From Pseudanabaena sp. PCC 6802 (GTDB taxonomy: Bacteria; Cyanobacteriota; Cyanobacteriia; Pseudanabaenales; Pseudanabaenaceae), in the NCBI RefSeq assembly GCF_000332175.1, contig NZ_KB235910.1, positions 736,278-800,277 of the forward strand: a DNA stretch of 64,000 bases. The letters are read 5' to 3'. How positions within the stretch are numbered: the first letter of the stretch is position 1; each line of letters begins with the position of its first letter. The position numbers and the translations under genes are program-made. Shown here piece after piece: positions 56,109 through 64,000 of the stretch. The notes under the pieces were generated by a model that worked only from the letters and a program-made list of their open reading frames with translations, was not told where the DNA came from and searched no databases.

Positions 56109-57821
56109 GTGCGAGTTCAACATAAACTTTTGGTAATGGCAATCGGCCTATCCTGGCTGAGTTTTTCGCCCCTGTTATGGGCGCAGACCCCTAATTCACC
56201 CAATACACTCGATCCAACTGAGCGTAGTCGTCCCAAGTTGCCTGCTCTCCCAAGCGACCTGCCAACCCCTCAACCCCAACCCCTAACTCCCAATCCCCAA
56301 CCCCCAATCCCCAACCCCCAATCCCCAACCCCCACTACCAGAATCCTGGTCAAGCAAGTTCGAGTTTTGGGCAGTACGGTTTTTGATGTTGCAGAACTAG
56401 ACAAGATCGTTGAGCCTTTTATTGGCAAGGAATCTACATTTGAGGATTTGCTAGCTATTCGGACAGCGATTACGCAACTTTATATCAATCGCGGTTACGC
56501 GACATCAGGTGCGTTTCTACCCCCTCAAGATGTTTCCGATGGCGTTGTCACAGTGCAGGTAATTGAAGGCGAGCTAGAGCGTCTCGACCTCAAGGGATTA
56601 GCTCGCCTCAAACCGGAATACGTCCGCGATCGCATCGGCATAGCAACTCAAGCTCCGATTAGTATCCTGCGCTTAGAAGCGGCATTGCAGTTGTTACAGT
56701 CCGACCCACTGTTTGCATCCGTGCAGGCAGAGCTAAAGGCAGGTACCGCTCCCGGTCGCAGCGTTCTGGAGGTGACACTAAAAGAAGCTCCAACGGTCAA
56801 AGGCGATCTAATCGTAGAAAATCGGGATTCACCCAGTGTAGGGGCGATTCGTTATAGTGCGAGTTTGAATCATATTAATCTCTTGGGGTTTGGCGATCGC
56901 CTCAATGCTGAAGTAGGATTTACTTCTGGCATTAGCAGTTACAGGATTGGCTACGATTTTCCCATCAATGCCTATGATGGTAGCCTGAGCATTAATTATA
57001 GCCGCGACAATAGCAGAATTATAGAGCAGCCGTTCTCTGCTTTGGATATCAACGGTATTTCTCACACTCTTTCTTTGGGATGGCGGCAACCGCTCATACG
57101 TACTCCCGATCGGGAATTTGCTTTGGGATTGAGCCTGGACTTGCGCGAAAGTCAAACTTACTTGTTAGGAAATATGCCATTTTCGTTTTCCCCTGGTCCT
57201 GAAGATGGCAAATCGAGAGTAACTGCCATTCGCTTTAGTCAAGATTGGGTCAATCGCAGTCCCACGCAGGTCTTAGCAGCGCGATCGCAGTTTAGCCTGG
57301 GTATCGGTGCCTTTAATGCTACCATCAACGATTCTGGTACAGATGGTAGATTTCTCAGTTGGTTGGGACAATTTCAATACGTGCAATCCCTCGGGCAGGA
57401 TGCCATTCTAATTGGGCGCATTGCGGCGCAACTCAGTAATGGTTCGCTACTTCCCATTGAACAATTCAGCATTGGTGGTTTAGATACGGTGCGCGGCTAT
57501 CGCCAGAATCGGATTGTGGGAGATAATGGCATAGTTGGTTCCATTGAGGCACGGTTACCGATTGTGAGAGAACCTGAAGGCATTGGCCTAATCCAAATCG
57601 CACCATTTTTTGATATTGGCACAATTTGGAATCATGCGGGTGTTGCCTCAAATCCCAGTACACTTGCCAGCATAGGTGTGGGATTGCGATGGCAAATCGG
57701 TTCTGTGGCAACTATCCGACTTGACTATGGCTTGCCGCTGAATCGCAATAATCAACCTGGCAACTCCATAGAGGATAATGGTTTCACCTTTTCAGTGCGC
57801 ATCCAAGCTATGTCCTACTGA
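56109..57821 (+). CDS. TpsB-type outer-membrane transporter (ShlB/FhaC/HecB)
   Basis: 570 residues from GTG 56109. Signal peptide (LLVMAIGLSWLSFSPLLWA), a proline/asparagine-rich linker (about 38-78) encoded by CCCCAAC-like heptamers, a POTRA domain (ILVKQVRVLGSTVFDVAEL, RGYATSGAFLPPQD), a second POTRA, then a 16-strand barrel with VRGYRQNRIVGDNG near the end. Partners of this family export large haemagglutinin-type adhesins; the only such adhesin visible in the window (38.9-41.6 kb) is broken. Confidence 0.92.
   Translation: MRVQHKLLVMAIGLSWLSFSPLLWAQTPNSPNTLDPTERSRPKLPALPSDLPTPQPQPLTPNPQPPIPNPQSPTPTTRILVKQVRVLGSTVFDVAELDKIVEPFIGKESTFEDLLAIRTAITQLYINRGYATSGAFLPPQDVSDGVVTVQVIEGELERLDLKGLARLKPEYVRDRIGIATQAPISILRLEAALQLLQSDPLFASVQAELKAGTAPGRSVLEVTLKEAPTVKGDLIVENRDSPSVGAIRYSASLNHINLLGFGDRLNAEVGFTSGISSYRIGYDFPINAYDGSLSINYSRDNSRIIEQPFSALDINGISHTLSLGWRQPLIRTPDREFALGLSLDLRESQTYLLGNMPFSFSPGPEDGKSRVTAIRFSQDWVNRSPTQVLAARSQFSLGIGAFNATINDSGTDGRFLSWLGQFQYVQSLGQDAILIGRIAAQLSNGSLLPIEQFSIGGLDTVRGYRQNRIVGDNGIVGSIEARLPIVREPEGIGLIQIAPFFDIGTIWNHAGVASNPSTLASIGVGLRWQIGSVATIRLDYGLPLNRNNQPGNSIEDNGFTFSVRIQAMSY
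56263..56337. repeat. C-rich heptamer repeats inside the TpsB gene
   Basis: Tandem variants of CCCCAAC / CCCCAAT read as PNPQPP-IPNPQSP in the linker. They resemble the short tandem heptamers common in cyanobacterial intergenic DNA, here kept in frame. Confidence 0.7.
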
Positions 57822-57870
57822 GCAACGTGTCAGGATGCTACGCAGGAATGGGTCGGATCGTTAATGGCTA

Positions 57871-59145
57871 CTAGGCTTTAACAACTGGTAGTTCTTCCCA
57901 GCAAGTTGTGTATCTGGGGGATCTATACTGCGATCGCAACCTCCATAACTGCTTAATCCCCTCAGCCGCAAACTTAATCGCATCTTGACCTAGCTTGTGA
58001 TTAATTTCATCCACTGTTTGCATTAACTTTCGCGCGCGTTCGCGATCGCGTTCGTCAAATAGATCGATCTGCGATCGCTCCGCAGGCACTAACTCAGACA
58101 TGAGAACGCCAACTTTTTTGTAGCGATATCCTGACTGATAGATATCTTCTAGAGCTTGAGTGGCGTACTGAATTAACTCCGGCGTGTAATTAGAGGCAAC
58201 TGGGAGGGTAATAGTTGTAGATTTACTATACTGCTGGGTTTGATGGCTAAAACGATTAGTTGTGAGATAGACGCTAAGCAGATTGGCCGCCAGGTTTTCT
58301 CTTCTGAGTTTCCGCGCTGCTTTAGCAATATACGTGGCGGTGGCTTCTTTCAGTTCCTCTAGCGACTCCACAGGATGGCTAAATGATTGCGACACTGTAA
58401 TCCCATGCCGTGCCACGGGCATAATCGCCAGGGGCAAGCAGGAGATACCCCGAAGCTCCAACACCACGCGCACGCCAACTATGCCGATCGCTTGCCGGAT
58501 GATTTCTTCATCGGCATCGCGTAGCTGTAGTGCGGTGTTAATGCCATGCGATCGCAAGTGCGTGGCTAGTTTTTTGCCAATCCCCCATACATCTTCTACA
58601 TTTAGCGTGGCGAGTACTGCTTCCTGGGCTTCCTCAGTTAATAACTCTGCCACTCCTCGTGCAGATTGCTTGGCGACGTGACTTGCCACTTTTGCCAGGG
58701 TTTTGGTCGTCCCGATGCCAATCGATACGGGAATTCCAGTCCACTGACGCACTTTGGCGCGCATAAACTGGTTATATCGCAGCAGAAACTCGGGTGCCAA
58801 ACTGGAAAACCCTGATAGATTTAGGAACGCTTCATCTACAGAGTAAATCTCAACCTCAGGGACAAAATAGCTGAGAGAATTCATCACTCGCCGTGACATA
58901 TCACCATAGAGCGCGTAATTGGAGGAATATACCTGCACGTTATGCTTTGCAATCAGATCTTTGGCTTGGAAAACTGGGATGCCCATTTTGATACCCAATT
59001 CTTTAGCTTCAGGCGATCGCGATACCACACAGCCATCATTATTAGATAGGACGATCGTAGGCTTGTTTTCTAAACTCGGATTGAAAACCCGTTCGCAGGA
59101 AACGTAAAAATTATTGCAATCTACTAGCGCAAATAGTCCAGACAT
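57871..59145 (-). CDS. umuC: Y-family DNA polymerase UmuC
   Basis: 424 residues. Catalytic subunit of translesion polymerase [18 protein letters not shown] (first metal site), [33 protein letters not shown] (second site), [17 protein letters not shown], then the little-finger domain and the DUF4113-type tail. No umuD gene is adjacent; the activating subunit must come from elsewhere. Confidence 0.93.
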   Translation of the reverse strand: MSGLFALVDCNNFYVSCERVFNPSLENKPTIVLSNNDGCVVSRSPEAKELGIKMGIPVFQAKDLIAKHNVQVYSSNYALYGDMSRRVMNSLSYFVPEVEIYSVDEAFLNLSGFSSLAPEFLLRYNQFMRAKVRQWTGIPVSIGIGTTKTLAKVASHVAKQSARGVAELLTEEAQEAVLATLNVEDVWGIGKKLATHLRSHGINTALQLRDADEEIIRQAIGIVGVRVVLELRGISCLPLAIMPVARHGITVSQSFSHPVESLEELKEATATYIAKAARKLRRENLAANLLSVYLTTNRFSHQTQQYSKSTTITLPVASNYTPELIQYATQALEDIYQSGYRYKKVGVLMSELVPAERSQIDLFDERDRERARKLMQTVDEINHKLGQDAIKFAAEGIKQLWRLRSQYRSPRYTTCWEELPVVKA

Positions 59146-59216
59146 AGTTGTTCTGCAATTTCCTTGGTTGTGTTCGGTAGGGAACTAATACCCAATCCTG
59201 TTTAGCTACCCCCTTT

Positions 59217-59321
59217 TATAGCCATAGACAGATCTGTTAGGACAGGGGGGTGTGGGGGCTGTGCCCCCACGCAGGGGTTCCACCCCTGCACCCCGTCCTA
59301 AGCCTGTTGGCTATAGCTATA
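59217..59321 (+). repeat. Repeat family B, copy B2 (short form)
   Basis: 105 bp, TATAGCCATAGACAGATCTG to GGCTATAGCTATA, near-identical to B3. The region to 59572 also holds the hairpins GCGACT-TTC-AGTCGC and (59446-59464) GTAGGGGCATAGCCCCTAC. No gene between umuC and the VOC gene. Confidence 0.8.
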
Positions 59322-59445
59322 CTTGAAGTCCAAGCAGGTAGACTTCGCTCGTGTAGCCGCGACTTTCAGTCGCCAGGCAATATTAGGGATAACAGTAGTC
59401 CTAAAGAAGTAAGGATATTTAGATGTTGGGGGGAGCTTCCCCCAA

Positions 59446-59464
59446 GTAGGGGCATAGCCCCTAC
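59446..59464. other. Perfect hairpin
   Basis: GTAGGGGC-ATA-GCCCCTAC: 8-bp stem, 3-nt loop, preceded by a second hairpin (gggggagcttccccc). Could be part of another dispersed palindrome. Confidence 0.45.
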
Positions 59465-59572
59465 AACCACACTTTCATCATTACTTCTATACCGCTACTG
59501 GGATAATTAACGCGGATTTGGGATAAAACGAACCAGCCAGGGGGACTCTCTTCCCCCTGCTGTCATGAAGCC

Positions 59573-59965
59573 TTAACTGTTTGAATAGGAAATGAGGTTG
59601 ATTACGGCTCCTTGGGGATCTTGGATGACAGAGAACCGCCCCGTGTCGGGAATATCGGTGGGCGGCACCAGTACCTTCGCCCCAAGTTGCTCGGCTAGCT
59701 GTGTCGAGGCATCTACATCTGCGACCGTAACGTAACTATTCCAGCATGGGTAGGGGGCGCTAGTTTGAGGCGGCATGGGCATAATGCCACCTACACTGCG
59801 ATCGCCGACTTTAACCACCGTATAGGTCATGTTCATCTGAGGTAAGGGCTGATCCTCCATCTGCCAGCCAAACAATTGACCGTAAAACTGCTTGGCCGCA
59901 GCCACATCGGTGGTCATGAGTTCGCACCAACTGAAAGCGCCGTGCTGTTTCATTAAATCGCTCAT
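59573..59965 (-). CDS. VOC-family (glyoxalase/bleomycin-resistance-like) protein
   Basis: 130 residues: GAFSWCELMTTDVAAAKQFYGQLFGWQ, SYVTVADVDASTQLAEQLGAKVLVPPTDIPDTGRFSVIQDPQGAVINL. A paired beta-alpha-beta-beta-beta vicinal oxygen chelate fold, related to lactoylglutathione lyase-like proteins. Substrate unknown. Confidence 0.85.
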   Translation of the reverse strand: MSDLMKQHGAFSWCELMTTDVAAAKQFYGQLFGWQMEDQPLPQMNMTYTVVKVGDRSVGGIMPMPPQTSAPYPCWNSYVTVADVDASTQLAEQLGAKVLVPPTDIPDTGRFSVIQDPQGAVINLISYSNS

Positions 59966-60071
59966 AAAAAGTCTCCTGAATAATGTACAATTATCAAATC
60001 ATGTTTTTTGCTTTTAGGCAACCTTTGCGATCGCAAATTTCAAACAATTTTTTCGAGTAAGCATTTTGACT

Positions 60072-60185
60072 TATAGCACTTTTCAATTGAGAACGGGTTT
60101 TATCGATCAGGGTGAAGGGGTTCCACCCCTTCTTGGGGGCGTTGCCCCCAAACCCCCTACTTGTTCCGATCTGAAAACCGCTATA
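60072..60185 (-). repeat. Repeat family A, copy A4 (short form)
   Basis: 114 bp, TATAGCACTTTTCA to GAAAACCGCTATA. Same as A2 but without the 43-bp cassette: ttccacccc runs straight into ttcttggggg. It fills the gap between the VOC and SWIM genes. Confidence 0.8.
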
Positions 60186-60260
60186 AATCCTTGACTTGAA
60201 GAAACGTTTTGATTATAGTACAATAATCTATAAAAGCAAAGCAACCACATAAAAAAGTCA

Positions 60261-60485
60261 ATGGCAACCAACCCCAAAGTAAAGGCCGATCTGAAGTTCA
60301 CGCAGATCGATCCGCGTACCTGGTCAACCGTAGGTACGCAGGGCAACGTATATACGCTCAGCTTGTTATCTAGCTCTCTACACTGCAACTGCCCTGCCGG
60401 TCGGCATCGCAAAAACTGCTACCATGCCGATCGCCTGGCACAGCTTTTCAAGGCAGAGCTAAATGACTGTCTTGCTTCTTTTTAA
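60261..60485 (+). CDS. Small SWIM zinc-finger protein
   Basis: 74 residues. VYTLSLLSSSLHCNCPAGRHRKNCYHADRL fits the SWIM pattern CxC...CxH (C-N-C then C-Y-H) after the usual beta hairpin, so it binds zinc and perhaps DNA or protein. It is only the domain plus short tails. Convergent with the next gene; the stop codons overlap by 4 bp. Confidence 0.75.
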   Translation: MATNPKVKADLKFTQIDPRTWSTVGTQGNVYTLSLLSSSLHCNCPAGRHRKNCYHADRLAQLFKAELNDCLASF

Positions 60486-60952
60486 GGCAATACCCGTTCG
60501 GTTAATCCCCACTCCCAACTCTGGGGGATAAAATTTCTCAAAACCCACAAGATCGGAGGGATTTTAAAAGGCGATCGCAGTTTGAATCTGAACTCATCAA
60601 CTTCAACCCCGACTAACACATAACGGAATGGAGGTGCAAACCGTAGCGACTGATAGAGCAAGATACCTAACTCTGTCATTAAGTAGGCACTTTCAGGACT
60701 GTCTATTCCCACTTCGCTAAGATTATTGGGCGAAACCCGACACCACCAGTTTTTTTCTATGTCTTGGAAGATGTCCGTGCAACATTGGCAATGGCGACCA
60801 TTTGACAGTAACCATGATATTCCCTCAAAATGTTCAGCGAACTTATGGGCGTTGCCCTCATCAGAACCACATTCTGCTGACAAACCAAATATCCATTTAC
60901 GCTGTGATGCTGGCAGCAAGTAGCCTTGTCCATCTAGGTATCCCGTAGGCAT
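60482..60952 (-). CDS. Unrecognised protein with Cys/His cluster
   Basis: 156 residues. A cluster NGRHCQCCTDIFQD and W-rich segment EKNWWCRVS, then FRYVLVGVEVDEFRF. No membrane helix or signal. No family recognised. It overlaps the SWIM gene at its stop. Confidence 0.5.
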   Translation of the reverse strand: MPTGYLDGQGYLLPASQRKWIFGLSAECGSDEGNAHKFAEHFEGISWLLSNGRHCQCCTDIFQDIEKNWWCRVSPNNLSEVGIDSPESAYLMTELGILLYQSLRFAPPFRYVLVGVEVDEFRFKLRSPFKIPPILWVLRNFIPQSWEWGLTERVLP

Positions 60953-61144
60953 TTGCTCAATGTTTATGTAAGCACGAGAATCAATAAGGTGGCTCTTATT
61001 GACAAAAGCGAAATTCTCAACAATACGAGCTTATTGAGCCTGGTGACTAACGGAAAATCGTTGTTTCAAGGCTAGGTTGAATATATTTCAGGCGCTGCAT
61101 ATAATGGTCGCTTTTTTCTTGCGCTTAGGATTCTAACTCTTGAT

Positions 61145-62470
61145 TTAGGATGCTTGCTGTTCGGCAAGTTCTAGTTCCTGTTGTGATGCTATCTGTTTGC
61201 CAAACGCATCGGCAATTAGAGGGCTAGCTAGGCAAGTGACAATGATATAGACGATAATGGCATTAAAAATTCCATCGTTAATTAATCCCACGTTTTTGCC
61301 ATACAGGGCGATTACCAATACCAAAGCTGCTCTGGACATCGTGAGGCTAAACATCACCATCACTTCCGCAAATGTGTAGCTAAACGCTTTGCCAGCGATC
61401 GCAGCGGCCAGGAACTTCGCGCCTACAGCACCAGCAATTACTGCCAGGGCAATGCCGAGGTTTTCAGGATTGGTGAAGAAAATTTTAGGATTGCACAGTA
61501 CTCCAACTGCAATCATAAATGCGGGGATAAACAGGTTATTGCCCACAAATTCAATCTGTTTCATTAAGGGACTAGTGAAGGGAATCGAACGATTTAAAGC
61601 CAGTCCCGCAATAAATGCACCGACGATTGAATCGATATTCAGCAAAAGAGTGCCAGCGGCAACAATAAACAAGCAGGAAAGCACGTAAATAAACTGCCCG
61701 CCCAAAGCATAGTCCTCCTTGGCTCCCAGCATAAATCTGGAAACTTTAGGTAATCCCCAAAAACATAAAAATACTAGCATTGGGAATAGAACCAGTAGGT
61801 TAATCCATAATTGGGTTCCCACATTCCCACTTTTAACTGCTTGCACTATTGATAAGCCCACTAACGTGAGAATCGAAGTTACAACTGTGCCCCCAACGGC
61901 AACCCCAACTGCTTCTTTTTGAACGATGCCATAACGCGACATAATTGGATATGACATGAGGGTATGGGGAGAATATAAAATACCTAGCAACACGGCGGCT
62001 AACCCGCCTGCTGTCAGCCATTGCCCTGAGATTAACCCAGTTGTAAAAGGAACGCCAAAGGTAAGCAGCCCAAATACGAGCGATCGCACGCCCAAGCGTT
62101 GTAGGTTCTGCAAGTTCATCTGCAAACCTGCCAGCAGCATTATATAGAGCAGCCCTATCCTTTCTAAACCCTGGAGTAACGACTGCTGGTTCAGCACCTT
62201 TAACAGCGCCGATCTTTCCGATGCGAGTATTTCACCTTTGTCAACCAGGGCAGATACTATAGTAGATGTGCCAGCCACGTCTCGATCCAATATTCCTAAG
62301 ACGTTTTTGCCCAGGATGGTACCCAGGATAATTAGTACGACGAGGGGCGGTATTTTGAGGAAATTAGCGATAGGTGGCGCGATCGCAATAATCAATAGGA
62401 TAACGCAAAAAATATAGACGGGGTCGTTAAGGGGCAGGGTGCCGATGGGAATAGCAGCTAGAGGGGGCAT
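61145..62470 (-). CDS. Cation/proton antiporter, CPA2 (Kef/NhaS-type)
   Basis: 441 residues, about twelve membrane helices. Na_H_Exchanger domain throughout (FLKIPPLVVLIILGTILGK, LGLLYIMLLAGLQMNLQ-like, LNIDSIVGAFIAGLALNRSIP, FAEVMVMFSLTMSRAALVLVIALYG). No TrkA-N or USP domain at the C-terminus, so it is the transporter part only. Exchanges Na+ or K+ for H+; ion not determined. Confidence 0.88.
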   Translation of the reverse strand: MPPLAAIPIGTLPLNDPVYIFCVILLIIAIAPPIANFLKIPPLVVLIILGTILGKNVLGILDRDVAGTSTIVSALVDKGEILASERSALLKVLNQQSLLQGLERIGLLYIMLLAGLQMNLQNLQRLGVRSLVFGLLTFGVPFTTGLISGQWLTAGGLAAVLLGILYSPHTLMSYPIMSRYGIVQKEAVGVAVGGTVVTSILTLVGLSIVQAVKSGNVGTQLWINLLVLFPMLVFLCFWGLPKVSRFMLGAKEDYALGGQFIYVLSCLFIVAAGTLLLNIDSIVGAFIAGLALNRSIPFTSPLMKQIEFVGNNLFIPAFMIAVGVLCNPKIFFTNPENLGIALAVIAGAVGAKFLAAAIAGKAFSYTFAEVMVMFSLTMSRAALVLVIALYGKNVGLINDGIFNAIIVYIIVTCLASPLIADAFGKQIASQQELELAEQQAS

Positions 62471-62640
62471 TTGTCAGTCTTTTACTCCAAGATAATTTCA
62501 CAGAATTTTTAGGTTCAAGGCATAATTACCCTTACTGAGGATGCAGGGCGATCGAAATCGCTGTTAGCCTCAATCTTATAGTGCATTTTTAAGCTTTCTG
62601 ATGATCTAAGTCACAGTTTTAATAACTCGCACTACGCGGG

Positions 62641-62676
62641 AATTAAACCCCTAACCCCTAACCCCTCCCCCTCAGG
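62641..62676. repeat. CCCCTAA tandem heptamers
   Basis: aaacccctaacccctaacccctcccc, intergenic. The same class of short heptamer as at 56263-56337. Confidence 0.55.
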
Positions 62677-62713
62677 GAATTTGCGATCGCATTTCCTCAT
62701 CCTTTACGACATG

Positions 62714-62812
62714 TATAGCCAGCCGTAGACAGATCTGTTAGGACAGGTGGTGTGGGGGCGCAGCCCCCACGCAGGGGGGGAACCCCTGCACCCAGTTCTA
62801 ACTGGAGTTTAG
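62714..62812 (+). repeat. Repeat family B, copy B4 (diverged)
   Basis: Starts tatagccagccgtagacagatctgttaggac; core GTGGGGGCGCAGCCCCCAC and gcaggggggg-aacccctgc intact. The right end is altered (cagttctaactggagttt), so the terminal palindrome is lost. Confidence 0.7.
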
Positions 62813-62833
62813 ACTAAAAGGCAACAAGAAGCA

Positions 62834-62858
62834 TCTCGCTAGATAGAAACTAGCGAGA
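62834..62858. terminator. Hairpin after the transposase gene
   Basis: TCTCGCTAG (62834-62842) and CTAGCGAGA (62850-62858), 9-bp stem, loop of 7. It lies 27 bp past the transposase stop on the minus strand; could be its terminator or the end of the element. Confidence 0.55.
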
Positions 62859-62884
62859 GAGAGGATAAAAGGGAAGAAGTTGAG

Positions 62885-64000
62885 CTAAGCAGTTGCAGCG
62901 GAAGCTTTTTTGAGGGGCTTGGCATAGCGTTTTTTGACAGTAGGATAACGAATCCGTTGGGTTCGTTTTTTCCCAAGAGGCCAACCTGGAGACTTACCGC
63001 GAGGTTTAGGGTCAGGGGAAGGAGAGCCAATCCTGACCAAAACTAAAGCAAAAGCATTTGCAACTCGACCAGGAGACAATTTAGTCATCGGTTTCTGCCA
63101 AGGCAGAGGAGAGTCTTGGACAAGTTCACGAGCGAGCCACAATTGCCAAGTAAGTAAAGGCATCAAGTCCGACCAAGTCTCCATCTGAGCAGGGGTAGAA
63201 AGCTGAGGGATTGTCCAATGGAGACGTTGACGCACCAAGCGATACCAATGCTCAATGGCAAATCTGCGCAGATATTTTTGCCATACCTCACTCAAGATTG
63301 GCTCGTCTTTAGCGACCCAAATCAACCACAGGGGTTTCGATTCAGGCATATCAAGACGTTCGACCAGAATGAGTGTAAAGGGATGGTCTGCGGCTTGCTT
63401 TAAGTGCAGGTTTGGCCATCGACGAATTTGCAATCGTCCCAGTTTAGGCTCTGCAATTGTGATGTCTGCTTGGGGAATAGACCAAGTGTCAGAGTCTTTG
63501 AGGCTAAATTTCTCTCCATGCTTATGGGGTCGCCCATGCCCCTCGTAATCCTTTGGGGCATGATACAGAACCCGGTTGGGGCGTAGCCTGAGCAGCTTGA
63601 TACACGGGATGTCTGCTGTTTGCTGCAAAAATGGTGCGCACCCATACTCGCCATCCCCCAGGAAAAGCACAGTCCCAGGAATTTCCGCACAAACCAAGCG
63701 TAACTGACTAGCGGCTTTCTGAATCGGGTTCTCGAAACTGGTGATCCGCTCATGCCGCAACGGTAAGGCAAAACTCCCTTCTGACTCTGGAATCCAGGCA
63801 ATTGTGCTGTATCCTTGCCCCACCGTAACAGGTTTGCTTCCTACTCCCGGTTGAGGTTGATGTTCGTAGGTGCGTTCTTGTAATGTCACCGCATAGGGAC
63901 GCGACCAGGCTGTATGGTCGCCCGCCAATATCGTCACCTCTGCTGCCGGCATTTGCTGTATGTATTGCTTCATCAAGTCTTCACGTGGAGGATGACTATC
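62885..64000 (-). CDS. DDE transposase, 5' end outside the window
   Basis: At least 371 codons; the frame is still open at base 64000 (DSHPPREDLMKQY before the first TTG), so the start lies beyond the edge. Features: ILAGDHTAWSRP (first Asp), FLGDGEYG (second Asp), and RRFAIEHWYRLVRQRLHWT (Glu). This is the transposase type related to IS701/ISAs-like DDE_5 proteins. Basic tail KKRYAKPLKKASAATA. Confidence 0.88.
   Translation of the reverse strand, partial: DSHPPREDLMKQYIQQMPAAEVTILAGDHTAWSRPYAVTLQERTYEHQPQPGVGSKPVTVGQGYSTIAWIPESEGSFALPLRHERITSFENPIQKAASQLRLVCAEIPGTVLFLGDGEYGCAPFLQQTADIPCIKLLRLRPNRVLYHAPKDYEGHGRPHKHGEKFSLKDSDTWSIPQADITIAEPKLGRLQIRRWPNLHLKQAADHPFTLILVERLDMPESKPLWLIWVAKDEPILSEVWQKYLRRFAIEHWYRLVRQRLHWTIPQLSTPAQMETWSDLMPLLTWQLWLARELVQDSPLPWQKPMTKLSPGRVANAFALVLVRIGSPSPDPKPRGKSPGWPLGKKRTQRIRYPTVKKRYAKPLKKASAATA

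Overview
The window is cyanobacterial. The direct signs are many copies of the palindrome GCGATCGC (the HIP1 repeat), a psbK gene for a photosystem II subunit, sqdB for sulfolipid synthesis, a cyanophycinase, a ComM/YifB ATPase, and several families restricted or nearly restricted to cyanobacteria (DUF4327, DUF3086, TIGR00303/UPF0284). The genus cannot be assigned from the sequence alone. No rRNA, tRNA, CRISPR array or prophage module was seen.

Layout. 1-5.7 kb: the end of a WD40 (probably NB-ARC/STAND) protein, a carotenoid cleavage oxygenase, a repeat-filled gap, a beta-carbonic anhydrase and an ABC-2 permease. 5.7-24.9 kb: mostly housekeeping and signalling genes: a hybrid histidine kinase, bifunctional PutA, DUF4327, cyanophycinase, Ppx/GppA, a CAP-domain protein, a YdeP-type molybdoenzyme, then a minus-strand run dapF - AAA ATPase - TOPRIM-like - comM, then trpD and a DUF4440 protein. 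24.9-26.4 kb: a 1.5 kb islet bounded by perfect 25-bp direct repeats. It splits an ancestral TIGR01777-DUF4440-trpD operon and carries a two-membrane-segment protein with an ATT start coupled to a 43-residue proline-rich peptide. 26.4-35.8 kb: TIGR01777 epimerase, sqdB, a PPC-domain exported protein, a kinase-MORN protein, a copper P-type ATPase and a metallo-beta-lactamase-fold hydrolase.

35.8-46.7 kb is the most damaged and mobile stretch. An adhesin of the filamentous-haemagglutinin repeat type, once fused to a C-terminal GH19 chitinase-like domain, has been cut by an IS256-family element and carries frameshifts. A decayed duplicate of its repeat region lies downstream. Beyond it are a lone TnpB with its putative guide-RNA end, a pentapeptide-repeat protein, an unrecognised two-repeat protein and a complete IS5-family element.

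46.7-64 kb: a divergent fatty-acid desaturase / CFA-type methyltransferase pair, the TIGR00303 protein, PBP2, small conserved proteins, psbK (too short for most ORF callers), a DUF3086 protein, plsY, a TpsB-type outer-membrane transporter, a solitary umuC, a VOC protein, a small SWIM zinc-finger protein, a cation/proton antiporter, and a transposase cut by the right window edge. Two families of palindromic intergenic repeats (A and B) and a third with 16-bp terminal inverted repeats (C) are scattered through the window. A and B share the same removable ~43-bp cassette.

Best candidates for something undescribed: the ATT-start membrane protein / proline-rich peptide islet, and the AAA-TOPRIM pair embedded between dapF and comM, which looks like an anti-phage two-gene cassette.
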